NCBI RefSeq assembly: GCF_000698575.1
Contig: NZ_JFHD01000002.1
Location: forward strand, 372,001 to 436,000
Source: Caballeronia zhejiangensis
GTDB lineage: Bacteria; Pseudomonadota; Gammaproteobacteria; Burkholderiales; Burkholderiaceae
Direction of reading: 5' to 3'
DNA length: 64,000 nucleotides
Shown here piece by piece: positions 1-10,670 of the stretch (the stretch's first letter is position 1; each line of letters begins with the position of its first letter). The position numbers and the translations under genes were made by a program. The notes below the pieces were generated by a model that was not told the origin of the DNA, made no database searches, and saw only the letters and a program-made list of their open reading frames with translations.

Positions 1-44
1 TCGCGCGCCGCTTCGCCGGTTTTCGGATCGATGGAATCGCTCAC
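1..44 (-). CDS. PqiA-family membrane protein, second copy (5' fragment only)
   Basis: Only the first 14 codons are inside the window. A GTG start at 44 overlaps the TGA stop of the upstream pqiA-like gene by four bases (GTGA), the signature of translational coupling. The encoded start reads M-S-D-S-I-D-P-K-T-G-E-A-A-R and runs off the left edge. In Burkholderia relatives the two halves of PqiA are often separate adjacent genes followed by the MCE-domain protein PqiB, so a second PqiA half is the expected neighbour. Identity is inferred from context, not from recognisable domain sequence. Confidence 0.45.
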   Translation of the reverse strand, partial: MSDSIDPKTGEAAR

Positions 45-700
45 GATTTTTGCCTCGCCGTGGTTGTGACGCGCTTCGAACCGCGCGGACCGAGCCTTGC
101 CGCGATGTCCCACAACGCGCGCGGATCGAAGCTCACGACGACGGCGAACATAAGCGTCAGCGCGCCGAACGCGAAGAGCGCCGCTTCGGGAATCACGCGC
201 GCGATGCTCACCATCTTCACGAGCGTGACGAGCACGCCGAGCATGAAGACTTCGATCATGCCCCACGGACGCACGAGCTGAATGCCCCGCAGGATTGCGT
301 TGAAGCCAGGCGGCACGTAACCGGAACGCAGCGGAAGCAGCACGTAGAGCAGGGCAACGAGTTCGCACAACGGAAACAGGATGGTCGAGCAGAAGACGAG
401 CACCGCCATGATTTCCATCTGCTCGTTCCACAACGCGAGGATCGCGCCGATGAGCGTCGTCTCCGACGTGAGGCCGTTCGCCTCCAGCTCGACGATGGGA
501 AAGCCTTGCGCGATCAGGAACGTGAAGAGCGCGGCGAGCGTCATCGCCGAGATCTTGTCGAGGTTCGACGAGATGCTTCGATAGAGCAGCGATCCGCAGC
601 GAGGGCATTTCGCCGAGGTGCGTCGAGGCAATGCACGTTTATGGAAGAGCGCGTCGCATTCGTGACACGCGATCAGGTCATCGGATTCGTTCGCGTTCAT
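41..700 (-). CDS. pqiA: Paraquat-inducible protein A (PqiA/YebS-like half)
   Basis: 219-aa inner-membrane protein. Residues about 13-37 hold a rubredoxin-like zinc ribbon (CHEC near residue 12 and CPRC near residue 33), followed by four predicted hydrophobic segments (about 52-70, 95-120, 145-165, 172-192), the architecture of one PqiA half. PqiA works with the MCE protein PqiB and lipoprotein PqiC in transport of lipid between inner and outer membrane (known for E. coli). It is the first gene of a minus-strand operon that continues off the left edge by a 4-base overlap. The start ATG at 700 sits in a 10-base tandem repeat (691-710). An out-of-frame ATG in the upstream repeat copy is not used in this reading. 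Confidence 0.85.
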   Translation of the reverse strand: MNANESDDLIACHECDALFHKRALPRRTSAKCPRCGSLLYRSISSNLDKISAMTLAALFTFLIAQGFPIVELEANGLTSETTLIGAILALWNEQMEIMAVLVFCSTILFPLCELVALLYVLLPLRSGYVPPGFNAILRGIQLVRPWGMIEVFMLGVLVTLVKMVSIARVIPEAALFAFGALTLMFAVVVSFDPRALWDIAARLGPRGSKRVTTTARQKS

Positions 701-1155
701 TCGCGTTCATGGTCGAGGCCCGAGGCTTGTCGAGCGTATTGGTCGGGCGCCGCGAGACCGGCTCCGACCGGGCATAGCAAACGGCGGGCCAGCGAGATTG
801 GTAGCAGCATGGTATCAAATGGCGCGGGGCGGGCGAATTTGGACAGAACGCTTCTTTACAAGCGGAATTAAACTGCCTGGCCGCCCGTTAATACATCGAT
901 GCCGGAATCGGTCGCGGTTCGCGCCTTCATCGACCGTTGCACGCATGGAATAGTTCGTTGCATGGGCGGCACACGAGGCTCGCCGAGCCGGCTCGAAAGC
1001 CCGCAAAGCCGCGTCGGGACTGGGTTTGCCGGTTCGGCGCGGGCCTTTTTGCGCGCGCTGGCAATTCGTTATCGTTGAGGTAGCATGGCGGCCTTGAACA
1101 CTTGTCGTCAGGCGGCGGCAGGCCGTGCGACATCGAACACTTGGGTGAGAGCAAT
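701..1155. other. 455-bp intergenic region between divergent pqiA and cybB
   Basis: Non-coding spacer that must carry the divergent promoters for the pqiA-type operon (minus) and the cytochrome b561 gene (plus). It contains a local AT-richer stretch around 835-895. No convincing ORF, tRNA or strong hairpin with a U-run was found. The longer open frames across it have no recognisable protein features. Confidence 0.5.
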
Positions 1156-1725
1156 ATGGAAAGCACCGCTGGCATCACGGCGAGCGCGCCGGCGCAACGA
1201 TACAGCGCCACGGCGATCGGTCTGCACTGGCTGATCGCGTTGTTGATCGTGGGCGGCTTCTGGCTCGGCTGGATCATGACGGACATTCCGGGCTTCACGC
1301 CGACGAAGCTCAAATACTTCTCGTGGCACAAGTGGATCGGCGTAACGGTGTTCGCGCTCGCGCTGCTGCGCGTCGTCTGGCGCGCCACGCACCAGGCGCC
1401 GTCGATGCCCGATGGCATGCCGCGCTGGCAACAGGGCGCGGCGCATCTCACGCATATTCTGCTTTACGCGCTGATGCTCGTCATTCCCGTGTCGGGTTAT
1501 CTGTACAGCTCGGCGGCCGGCATTCAGGTCGTGTATCTCGGCGTGCTGCCGCTGCCGACGATCATCGGACCGGACAAGGCGCTGAAGGCGACGCTGCGCA
1601 TCGTGCACATCGCGTTGAACTACACGTTGCTGTTCTTCGTCGTGATGCACGTTCTGGCTGCGCTGAAGCATCATTTCGTCGATCGCGACGGCCTGCTCGG
1701 CCGCATGCTGCCGTTTCTCAGATGA
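1156..1725 (+). CDS. cybB: Cytochrome b561
   Basis: 189-aa di-haem b-type cytochrome of the inner membrane (prokaryotic b561 family, Pfam Ni_hydr_CYTB-like four-helix fold). Four hydrophobic segments are visible, with histidines suited to haem ligation: LHWLI in helix 1, the FSWHKWIGV segment in helix 2, and the VHIALNYTLLFFVVMHVLAALKH helix region (in short VHIAL and VMHVLA) in helix 4. The ATG at 1156 is chosen over an upstream in-frame ATG at 1102. It follows a GAGAG ribosome site and removes an N-terminal extension without family character. Followed by two YceI genes on the same strand, a common b561-YceI partnership that suggests a quinol/isoprenoid redox role. Confidence 0.88.
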   Translation: MESTAGITASAPAQRYSATAIGLHWLIALLIVGGFWLGWIMTDIPGFTPTKLKYFSWHKWIGVTVFALALLRVVWRATHQAPSMPDGMPRWQQGAAHLTHILLYALMLVIPVSGYLYSSAAGIQVVYLGVLPLPTIIGPDKALKATLRIVHIALNYTLLFFVVMHVLAALKHHFVDRDGLLGRMLPFLR

Positions 1726-1841
1726 ACGCGTGTCATTGTTTCCCCGCCGTTGGCAAGGCGTTTCCCGGCGGCTGATTGTGATCGCGTACTTATGATTTCC
1801 AATACCGGTTTGTTCGTTCGAACCGTTTGAATAGGGCACAC

Positions 1842-2396
1842 ATGAAAGTGAAACTCAACCGTTGGATGGCAGCCGCTGCTTCGTTCGCGATGATCGCGGG
1901 CGCGCATGCGCAGGTAGACATGAGCAAGAGCACGGTGACAGCCACGTCGAAGCAGATGAACGTGCCCACCGACGGCAAGTTCAACAAGTTCAGCGCGCAG
2001 ATTGCGTTCGATCCGGCGAAGCCGACGGCGGGCTCGGCGAACATCACGATCGACACCGGCAGCTACGACCTCGGCGACGACGATTACAACAAGCAGGTGC
2101 GCGGCGCGGAATGGTTCGACGCGGGCAAGTATCCGAGCGCGACGTTCGTCTCCAGCGCGATCGCCCCGGCGGGCGGCAACAAGTACAACGTGACCGGCAA
2201 GATCACGATCAAGGGCAAGTCGCAGACGGTCACGGTGCCGGTGACGGTCACGCAGCAGGGCGCGACGGAAACCTTCGACGGCGCGCTGCCGATCAAGCGC
2301 ACCCAGTTCGATGTCGGAACGGGCGAATGGAAAGATACGTCGATCGTCGCGGACGACGTCGTCATCAAGTTTCACATCGTTGCCGCGAAGAAGTGA
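1842..2396 (+). CDS. YceI family periplasmic protein
   Basis: 184-aa secreted protein: signal peptide about residues 1-24 ending AHA-Q, then a YceI lipocalin-like beta barrel (binds polyisoprenoid chains in the TT1927b structure). Typical motifs are FDPAKPTAGSANITIDTGSYD and the repeated-strand GKITIKGKSQTVTVPV. The ATG at 1842 is preferred over the TTG five codons upstream because the signal peptide begins there (MKVKLNRW) and AGGG lies just upstream. It sits 116 bp downstream of cytochrome b561 and 59 bp upstream of a second yceI, probably one transcription unit. The physiological ligand is unknown. Confidence 0.88.
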   Translation: MKVKLNRWMAAAASFAMIAGAHAQVDMSKSTVTATSKQMNVPTDGKFNKFSAQIAFDPAKPTAGSANITIDTGSYDLGDDDYNKQVRGAEWFDAGKYPSATFVSSAIAPAGGNKYNVTGKITIKGKSQTVTVPVTVTQQGATETFDGALPIKRTQFDVGTGEWKDTSIVADDVVIKFHIVAAKK

Positions 2397-2455
2397 GCGG
2401 CGTTTTTGTCACACACGACGCATAGTCAGCGTATCTGGTTAGTCAGGAGAAGAAC

Positions 2456-3046
2456 TTGAAAAAGCTTTCGATCATTGCCGCGAGCGCGCTCGCATTGGGA
2501 CTGTCGTTCGGCGCCTCGGTGAGCGCATTCGCCGCCGACACGTACAAGCTCGACCCGAACCACACTTATCCGAGCTTCGAGGCGGACCACTTCGGTGGCG
2601 TGTCGACGTGGCGCGGCAAGTTCAACAAGAGCAGCGGTGAAGTCACGCTCGACCGCGCGGCGAAGACCGGCACGGTGAACGTGACGATCGACATCGCTTC
2701 GGTCAACACCGGCAATGCGAAGCTGGACGAGCATCTGCAAAAGGCCGAGTTCTTCGACGTCGCGAAGTATCCGACAGCCGAGTACAAGGGCACGTCGATC
2801 AAATTCGACGGCGACAAGCCTTCCGAAGTGATCGGCACGTTGACGATGCACGGCGTGACGAAGCCGATGAACCTGAAGATCGAGAGCTTCAAGTGCTTCA
2901 TGAACCCGATGATGAAGAAGGAAGTGTGCGGCGTCGAAGCGACGGCGACCTTCGATCGCGGCGACTTCGGGATGGATTACGGCAAGTCGTACGGTTTCAG
3001 CCTGACGACGGTGCTGCATATTCAGGCTGAGGGCGTGAAGCAGTAA
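2456..3046 (+). CDS. YceI family periplasmic protein (second copy)
   Basis: 196-aa YceI protein with a signal peptide (MKKLSII...SAFAA, cleavage near residue 26) and the family's opening motif [19 protein letters not shown]. It contains two cysteines (in FKCFMN and KEVCGV) absent from the preceding copy, which could form a periplasmic disulfide. The start is a TTG at 2456 preceded by AGGAGAAGAAC, a strong ribosome site. No ATG lies nearby, so the TTG is likely real. A rho-independent terminator follows at 3071. Only about one third similar by eye to its neighbour, so an old duplication. Confidence 0.9.
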   Translation: MKKLSIIAASALALGLSFGASVSAFAADTYKLDPNHTYPSFEADHFGGVSTWRGKFNKSSGEVTLDRAAKTGTVNVTIDIASVNTGNAKLDEHLQKAEFFDVAKYPTAEYKGTSIKFDGDKPSEVIGTLTMHGVTKPMNLKIESFKCFMNPMMKKEVCGVEATATFDRGDFGMDYGKSYGFSLTTVLHIQAEGVKQ

Positions 3047-3070
3047 CTCGCGCTCCATTGCTGCTTCGAG

Positions 3071-3104
3071 AAGGCTTCGCGTGTCATGCGCGAAGCCTTT
3101 TTTG
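3071..3104 (+). terminator. Rho-independent terminator after yceI
   Basis: Arms 3071-3081 (AAGGCTTCGCG) and 3089-3099 (CGCGAAGCCTT) form an 11-bp perfect stem with a 7-base loop, followed by TTTTT. It lies 25 bp after the second yceI stop. Confidence 0.85.
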
Positions 3105-3245
3105 TGGATCGAGTTTTGGGTTTGGCAATTTTTGCAGGCAATCGCCGCCTGCCAATTGAAGGATGGTAGTTTGGCGTGCGCCAGGACCGGCCGCTCCTTG
3201 CCAGCCGAAAGCGCTCCAAAATTTGCTCTGCATTCCAAAACGAAC

Positions 3246-3599
3246 ATGATCCATGAATTGCGTCCCGACCTCCGCGATGTAACCGTTTGCGCTGTCGATT
3301 CACTCAATCCCCGGCTTGCCGCGCGGGCGCTGGAAATATCGAGCGCGCACTGCGACTTCGGCGATGTCGTGTTGTTCACGCATGAAGAGATCGCGACCAA
3401 AGCGCGCATTGTGCGTACGCCGCATATTGCTTCGCGCGAACAGTACAGCGATTTCGTGCTGGAACAAGTCATTCAGCACATCCGCACGCCTTGGGTGGTG
3501 CTGATTCAGTGGGACGGCTACGTCGTCGATTCGTCCGCGTGGCGCGCGGAATTTCTCGACTACGACTACATCGGTGCGCGCTGGCCTTGGAGACGGTAA
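3246..3599 (+). pseudogene. Truncated DUF5672-type glycosyltransferase-like gene
   Basis: 117 codons open from ATG 3246. Family features are VTVCAVDSLNPRLAARALE at the start, a central YSDFVLEQVIQHI helix, and VVLIQWDGYVVD followed by FLDYDYIGARWPW. These are the N-terminal half of DUF5672 proteins, usually found near glycan or LPS glycosyltransferases and normally about 250-300 residues or in larger fusions. Here the frame stops right after WPW, where the family continues with a GNGGFSLR-like segment, so the C-terminal half is missing. Sequence after the stop (3600-3736) is open in another frame but I do not recognise it. No good ribosome site is visible. Probably a remnant left by a deletion, though a short functional product is not excluded. 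Confidence 0.6.
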
Positions 3600-3743
3600 G
3601 CGCGGAACATATCAGGGATACGTTGACTGACTGCGGCTTTTCCGCCGCGGTGTCGCAACTGTGCATTTCATTTTGCGAAGATCGATTGCGCGAGGCGGCG
3701 CGATGGGCGGAGGCTCCTGAGCGCTTCATCGCCTGAATGAAAA

Positions 3744-3776
3744 CGGGCCTGTCCGCGAAGACAGGCCCGGTCGTTC
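3744..3776 (+). terminator. Hairpin terminator between DUF5672 remnant and GT2 gene
   Basis: Arms 3744-3753 (CGGGCCTGTC) and 3760-3769 (GACAGGCCCG) form a perfect 10-bp stem with loop CGCGAA, followed by GTCGTTCTT. AAA precedes the stem, so it could work in both directions between these convergent genes. Confidence 0.7.
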
Positions 3777-3794
3777 TTATCGGCTCGACGTATT

Positions 3795-4484
3795 TCACGC
3801 ATCGCTTCGATACTCGGGGAAAGACGTTTCCTCACGAACCCAATGTGCGGACGACAGCGACATCGCATGAGAAAAGTAGATGGTTGTTCTCTCTGTCGAC
3901 TGCAGGCAGCGGAAACGCGGCATGGTATGGCGCGCTAGAACTTCGTCCGAAAAGACGTGGTTGAACTCGGGATTGCTCAGGTCGGCGGACAGCGCCGTCG
4001 CGAACGGCATGGTGAACGCCATCGAAGCGCTCATTCCGCCCGTGGCGTGAATGTCCTTGAATAAAGCATGCGGTAGGTACTCGTATTTCTCCGAACGGGA
4101 AATAAGGATGCCGCAATGTTTTGAGATCCTGAAGTCGTAGCCGCTATCGAGTTCGGCGACGCAGGTTTCGATGTGATTGGTGAGATAGATGTCGTCGTGA
4201 TCCATCCAGAAAAAATGAGTGCAGTCCTCCTGGATGAGATGATTCAACGGAATCCGATACCAGTCGTTTTGGGGAATGCTCTGGGGCGTGTACATCCATA
4301 CTACGGGTGCGCCGAGATCCATGACGCACCATGCGTAGTTGTCTCCGGCTCCGTTCTGATGCACGCAAATGATATCCGGGCGTCGCGTTTGGGCGAGCAG
4401 TTGCAGGACACAACTCCGTAGCAATTCCGGGCGATTGTAAGTCGGGATGAAAATCCCGATTTTGTTTTTCTGTGAGGACGACAT
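3795..4484 (-). CDS. GT2-like family glycosyltransferase
   Basis: 229-aa protein starting KIGIFIPTYNRPELLRSCV, the nucleotide-sugar binding start of GT-A fold glycosyltransferases. FFWMDHDDIYL near residue 90 carries the acidic DxD-type metal site. There is no signal peptide or membrane helix, so it is probably cytoplasmic. The C-terminus is short compared with typical GT2 enzymes of 280-330 residues. Base composition is clearly lower in GC than the surrounding genes and codon use is relaxed (for example many AT-ending codons), suggesting acquisition by transfer. It is convergent with a truncated DUF5672 gene and lies upstream of the secF terminator. Substrate unknown. Confidence 0.72.
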   Translation of the reverse strand: MSSSQKNKIGIFIPTYNRPELLRSCVLQLLAQTRRPDIICVHQNGAGDNYAWCVMDLGAPVVWMYTPQSIPQNDWYRIPLNHLIQEDCTHFFWMDHDDIYLTNHIETCVAELDSGYDFRISKHCGILISRSEKYEYLPHALFKDIHATGGMSASMAFTMPFATALSADLSNPEFNHVFSDEVLARHTMPRFRCLQSTERTTIYFSHAMSLSSAHWVREETSFPEYRSDA

Positions 4485-4606
4485 AACGTACGGTTAACGG
4501 ACTGATTTGCTCGGCAGCGCATTGCGTGCGGATTCGAGCCTAGTCGAAGTCGAGGTTGTCTTTTGTTCTTGCGTCGAAATTTGATGAAATTCGGGAGCCG
4601 GAAAGC

Positions 4607-4640
4607 AAACGGGCCAGTCACGATGACCGGCCCGTTTTGG
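4607..4640. terminator. Bidirectional hairpin terminator after secF
   Basis: Arms 4607-4620 and 4624-4637 pair over 14 bp with one mismatch around a CGA loop (AAACGGGCC...GGCCCGTTT). T-rich sequence follows on the plus strand. It sits 30 bp beyond the secF stop. Confidence 0.75.
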
Positions 4641-4666
4641 TTTCAGCTTTCAGTGCGCCGCAACGC

Positions 4667-5617
4667 TCAAACCTGCGCACCCGCATTCGGATCGTTCGGA
4701 TCGTACTTGTCTTTCTTGTCCTTCACGAGATCCTCGCGCTTCACGCCGAACCACATCGCGAGCGCCGCCGCGACGAACACCGACGAGTAAATGCCGAACA
4801 GAATACCGACGGTCAGCGCCAGCGCGAAGTAATGCAGCGTCGGGCCGCCGAAGAAGAACATCGACAGCACCATCATTTCCGTACAGCCGTGGGTGATGAT
4901 GGTTCGCGACATCGTGCTCGTGATCGCGTGGTCGATCACTTCCTTCACGCTCATCTTGCGTTGCTTGCGGAACGTTTCGCGGATCCGGTCGAAGATAACC
5001 ACCGACTCGTTCACCGAATAGCCGAGCACCGCGAGAATCGCCGCCAGAACGGACAGCGAGAACTCCCACTGGAAATAGGCGAAGAAGCCGAGAATGATGA
5101 CCACGTCGTGCAGGTTCGCGATGATGCCCGCGACCGCGTACTTCCACTCGAAGCGGAACGACAGGTAAATCACGATGCCGATAACCACGCACGCGAGCGC
5201 GAGCAGGCCGTTCGTCACGAGTTCCTTGCCGACCTGCGGACCGACGAACTCGACGCGCTGCAGCTTCACGGCAGCGTTGTCGGCCTTGAGCGCGGTCATC
5301 ACCTGATCGCTTTGCTGCGCGGACGTCAAACCCTGCTTGAGCGGCAGACGGATCAACACGTCCTGCGACGTGCCGAAGTTCTGCACCTGCGCGTCGGGAT
5401 AGCCGAGCTTCGACATCGACGCGCGCACCGGTTCGAGTTGCGCGGCTTGCGGATACTGCACCTCGACGACCGTGCCGCCGGTGAATTCCACCGACAGATG
5501 CAGCCCGCGATGCACGAGGAAAAATACGGCCACGAGGAACGTCACGAGCGAAATCACGTTGAAAATCAACGCGCGCTCCATGAACGGCAAATCGCGGCGA
5601 ATGCGGAAGAATTCCAT
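4667..5617 (-). CDS. secF: Protein translocase subunit SecF
   Basis: 316-aa inner-membrane RND-type subunit that pairs with SecD to pull preproteins through SecYEG using the proton gradient. It has six predicted helices: one near residues 17-37, a periplasmic domain containing the family motif VEFTGGT, then five helices from about residue 130. Conserved C-terminal motif: GYSVNESVVIFDRIRE near residue 205. Starts 27 bp after secD stops, so same operon. Full length for the family. Confidence 0.97.
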   Translation of the reverse strand: MEFFRIRRDLPFMERALIFNVISLVTFLVAVFFLVHRGLHLSVEFTGGTVVEVQYPQAAQLEPVRASMSKLGYPDAQVQNFGTSQDVLIRLPLKQGLTSAQQSDQVMTALKADNAAVKLQRVEFVGPQVGKELVTNGLLALACVVIGIVIYLSFRFEWKYAVAGIIANLHDVVIILGFFAYFQWEFSLSVLAAILAVLGYSVNESVVIFDRIRETFRKQRKMSVKEVIDHAITSTMSRTIITHGCTEMMVLSMFFFGGPTLHYFALALTVGILFGIYSSVFVAAALAMWFGVKREDLVKDKKDKYDPNDPNAGAQV

Positions 5618-5643
5618 TGTCTATTGCTCCGGACTCAGCGGAT

Positions 5644-7710
5644 TCAGCGGGACTCGCCCGGTTTCTGTTGATCGATGCCGGGGCCCGAACGACGGCGCAC
5701 CGTCGGCTTGCCCGTGCGCGCCGGCGCTTGTTCGGTCTGGCGCGGCGCGGCCACTGCGGTCTTCGTCTTGCCCTTGGCCGTTTTCACGATTTCGTCGACG
5801 GGCGATTCATCGCCGCGTTGCGCCGCGAGATAAGCCGCCGCGGCCGCTTCGGCATTCGTGCCTTCCGGACGCCACACCTGACCGATCGCGAGCGACTTCA
5901 GCTTCTTCTTGCCGCCGTACCACAGGTTCACGAGGCCGCGCGAGAAGAACACCGCCGAGAACATCGACGTCAGAATGCCGATACAGTGCACCACCGCGAA
6001 GCCGCGCACCGGACCCGAACCGAACGCGAGCAGCGCGAGGCCGGCGATCAGTGTCGTGACGTTCGAGTCGAGAATCGTCGCCCACGCGTGCTTGAAGCCT
6101 TCCTGAATCGCGGTCTGCGGCGGCGCGCCGTTACGCAGTTCCTCGCGGATACGTTCGTTGATCAGCACGTTCGCGTCGATCGCCATACCGAGCGCGAGCG
6201 CGATAGCCGCGATACCCGGCAAGGTCAGCGTCGCCTGAAGCAACGACAGCACGGCGACGAGCAGCAGCAGGTTCACCGACAGCGCCAGCATGGAGAACAC
6301 GCCGAAGAGCAGGTAGTACGCGATCATGAAGACGGCGATCGCGGCGAAACCGTACGTGACCGAATCGAAGCCCTTCTTGATGTTGTCCGCGCCGAGGCTC
6401 GGGCCGACCGTGCGTTCCTCGATGATGTCCATCGGCGCGGCGAGCGAACCCGCGCGCAGGAGCAGCGCGAGATCGGTTGCGGCTTGCGGCGTCGGCTGGC
6501 CGGTGATCGAGAAGCGGTCGCCGAGTTCGGACTGAATGGTCGCGACCGTCAGCACTTCGCCCTTGCCCTTTTCGAACAGCACCATCGCCATCGGCTTGCC
6601 GATGTTGTCGCGCGACACGGACGACACCGCGCGTCCGCCCGCAGAATCCAGACGGATATTGACCGAAGGTCGTTGATGGTCGTCGAAGCCCGCGGACGCG
6701 TCGATGATGCGGTCGCCGGTGAAGATCACCTGCTTGCGCAGCAGCACGATGCGATCGCCCTGCTTGAACGCTTCGTCGCCGGGCGGCACCGCGTCGTTCG
6801 GGCCGATATAGGTGTTGACCGGATCCGCGAGACGCGCTTCGAGCGTCGCCGTGCGGCCGATGATGTCCTTCGCCTTCGCCGTGTCCTGCACGCCCGGCAG
6901 CTCGACCACGATGCGGTCGGAGCCTTGCTGCTGGATCACCGGCTCCGCGACGCCGAGTTCGTTCACGCGGTTATGCAGCGTGGTGATGTTCTGCTTGAGC
7001 GCGCTGTCCTCGACGACTTTCTGCGCGGCGGGCGAGAACGTGCCGACGACCTGAAAGCCATCACCGCCCTGGCGCGTCGTCCATTGCAGTTCGGACACGC
7101 CCGTCTGGAGCAGCGTGCGCGCGTTGTCCGCGCCCGCCTGATCCGAGAAACTCACGACGACCGATTGCCCGACCCGGTTCACGCCGCCATCGCGGATATT
7201 GCGGTCGCGCAGATAGGTGCGCGCATCGGCGGCGTCGGAGTCGAGCTTCTTGTTGAGCGCGCCGGCCATGTCGACCTGCAGCAGGAAGTGCACGCCGCCG
7301 CGCAGATCGAGACCGAGGTACATCGGCAGTGCGTGCAGGGCCGTCAGCCAGCGCGGCGAGGCGCTCTGCAGATTCAGCGCGACGATGTACTGCGGATCGC
7401 TCGGATCGGTGTTCAGCGCCTTCGAAAGCAGATCCTTCACATGCAGCTGCGTGTCCGTGTCTTTCAGACGCACGCGGATGTTCGCGTTCAGCTGCGAATT
7501 GTCGAAGGTGACTTCGTCGGCCTTGATGTTGCTCGCGGCGAGCGCGGCTTCGACGTTCGAAAGCGTGGTCGAGTCGAGCTTGACCGTCGCCTTGCCGCTC
7601 GACACCTGAACTGCGGGCGCTTCGCCGAAGAAGTTGGGGAGCGTGTACACGAGGCCGATGACGAGCGCCACCAGCATCACGACATACTTCCAGAGGGGAT
7701 AACGATTCAT
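5644..7710 (-). CDS. secD: Protein translocase subunit SecD
   Basis: 688-aa RND-type subunit of the Sec accessory complex. N-terminal helix at residues 8-26, large periplasmic P1 region with LGLDLRGGVHFLL near residue 120, and five C-terminal helices with the conserved segment GMAIDANVLINERIREEL. The length exceeds E. coli SecD (615 aa), as is usual in Burkholderiales, with a basic/Pro-rich C-terminal tail (KTKTAVAAPRQTEQAP region). It lies between yajC and secF in the conserved yajC-secD-secF order. Confidence 0.97.
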   Translation of the reverse strand: MNRYPLWKYVVMLVALVIGLVYTLPNFFGEAPAVQVSSGKATVKLDSTTLSNVEAALAASNIKADEVTFDNSQLNANIRVRLKDTDTQLHVKDLLSKALNTDPSDPQYIVALNLQSASPRWLTALHALPMYLGLDLRGGVHFLLQVDMAGALNKKLDSDAADARTYLRDRNIRDGGVNRVGQSVVVSFSDQAGADNARTLLQTGVSELQWTTRQGGDGFQVVGTFSPAAQKVVEDSALKQNITTLHNRVNELGVAEPVIQQQGSDRIVVELPGVQDTAKAKDIIGRTATLEARLADPVNTYIGPNDAVPPGDEAFKQGDRIVLLRKQVIFTGDRIIDASAGFDDHQRPSVNIRLDSAGGRAVSSVSRDNIGKPMAMVLFEKGKGEVLTVATIQSELGDRFSITGQPTPQAATDLALLLRAGSLAAPMDIIEERTVGPSLGADNIKKGFDSVTYGFAAIAVFMIAYYLLFGVFSMLALSVNLLLLVAVLSLLQATLTLPGIAAIALALGMAIDANVLINERIREELRNGAPPQTAIQEGFKHAWATILDSNVTTLIAGLALLAFGSGPVRGFAVVHCIGILTSMFSAVFFSRGLVNLWYGGKKKLKSLAIGQVWRPEGTNAEAAAAAYLAAQRGDESPVDEIVKTAKGKTKTAVAAPRQTEQAPARTGKPTVRRRSGPGIDQQKPGESR

Positions 7711-7836
7711 GGGAATGGCCGACCGGAAAGTTGGCTTCGGAGGAGAGGGCGTCCGGCGATATGCGCGACGAGCCGGTCTGAAGACCCGGATGGCTCGGTG
7801 AGCGAGGCCGCGCCGGACGCGGTGGAACGAGTGGCC

Positions 7837-8163
7837 TTACAGCGACTTGATCGTGCCCTTCGGGAGAATGGTCGTCACTGCCGCCTTCTGGATGGTGATT
7901 TCCGTGCCTTCGGCGATTTCCACGCCGACGTAGGCGTCCGTCACCTTCGTGATCTTGCCGACGATGCCGCCATTCGTCACCACTTCGTCGCCCTTGGCCA
8001 TGGCGGCGAGCATGTTGCGATGCTCCTTCTGACGCTTCATCTGCGGACGGATCATGATGAAGTACAGCACCGCGAACATCAGGATCAGCGGCAGGAAGCT
8101 CATCAGGCTCGATTCCGCGCCACCGGTTGCGCCTTGTGCAAAGGCATTGGAAATGAACGACAC
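7837..8163 (-). CDS. yajC: Preprotein translocase subunit YajC
   Basis: 108-aa single-span membrane protein. A helix at about residues 20-40 (SFLPLILMFAVLYFIMIRP) is followed by the family motif RPQMKRQKEHRNM and a C-terminal SH3-like KGDEVVTNGGIVGKI. Associates with SecDF. The start is GTG at 8163, supported by GGAGAG 9 bases upstream and the lack of an in-frame ATG at a reasonable position. 126 bp separate it from secD. Confidence 0.95.
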   Translation of the reverse strand: MSFISNAFAQGATGGAESSLMSFLPLILMFAVLYFIMIRPQMKRQKEHRNMLAAMAKGDEVVTNGGIVGKITKVTDAYVGVEIAEGTEITIQKAAVTTILPKGTIKSL

Positions 8164-8346
8164 GTTGGTCTCTCCGTTGTTACATCGAAATAATTGACTG
8201 GAAGTCAGCCCGGCATTCTACCACCCGCACCTGCCCGAAAATGCCCGAATGCGCTTTGCCATCAAGCCGTTACGGACGATTCGCGGGCCTTATCGCAAGC
8301 AGTAGAAAGCAGATTGTAAAGCTTGGCGCAACGAAGCCGCGCGTTT

Positions 8347-10589
<2,243 letters not shown>

Positions 10590-10670
10590 GGCTTGAACGT
10601 AGCGCGAACGGGCGCGAACGAAGTGCAATCGCGCCGAACAAACCTCATATTGTACTTGCGAAGAGAGTCA

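Noticed and set aside
3491..3736. 81-codon frame spanning the end of the DUF5672 remnant
   Set aside because: Its first half is the out-of-frame reading of the DUF5672 segment. The last 45 codons are open but unrecognised, so I did not call a gene or a frameshift.
5617..8193. 858-codon open frame antisense to secD/secF
   Set aside because: Arg/His/Asp-rich composition typical of the reverse frame of GC-rich genes. SecD, SecF and YajC on the other strand have clear motifs.
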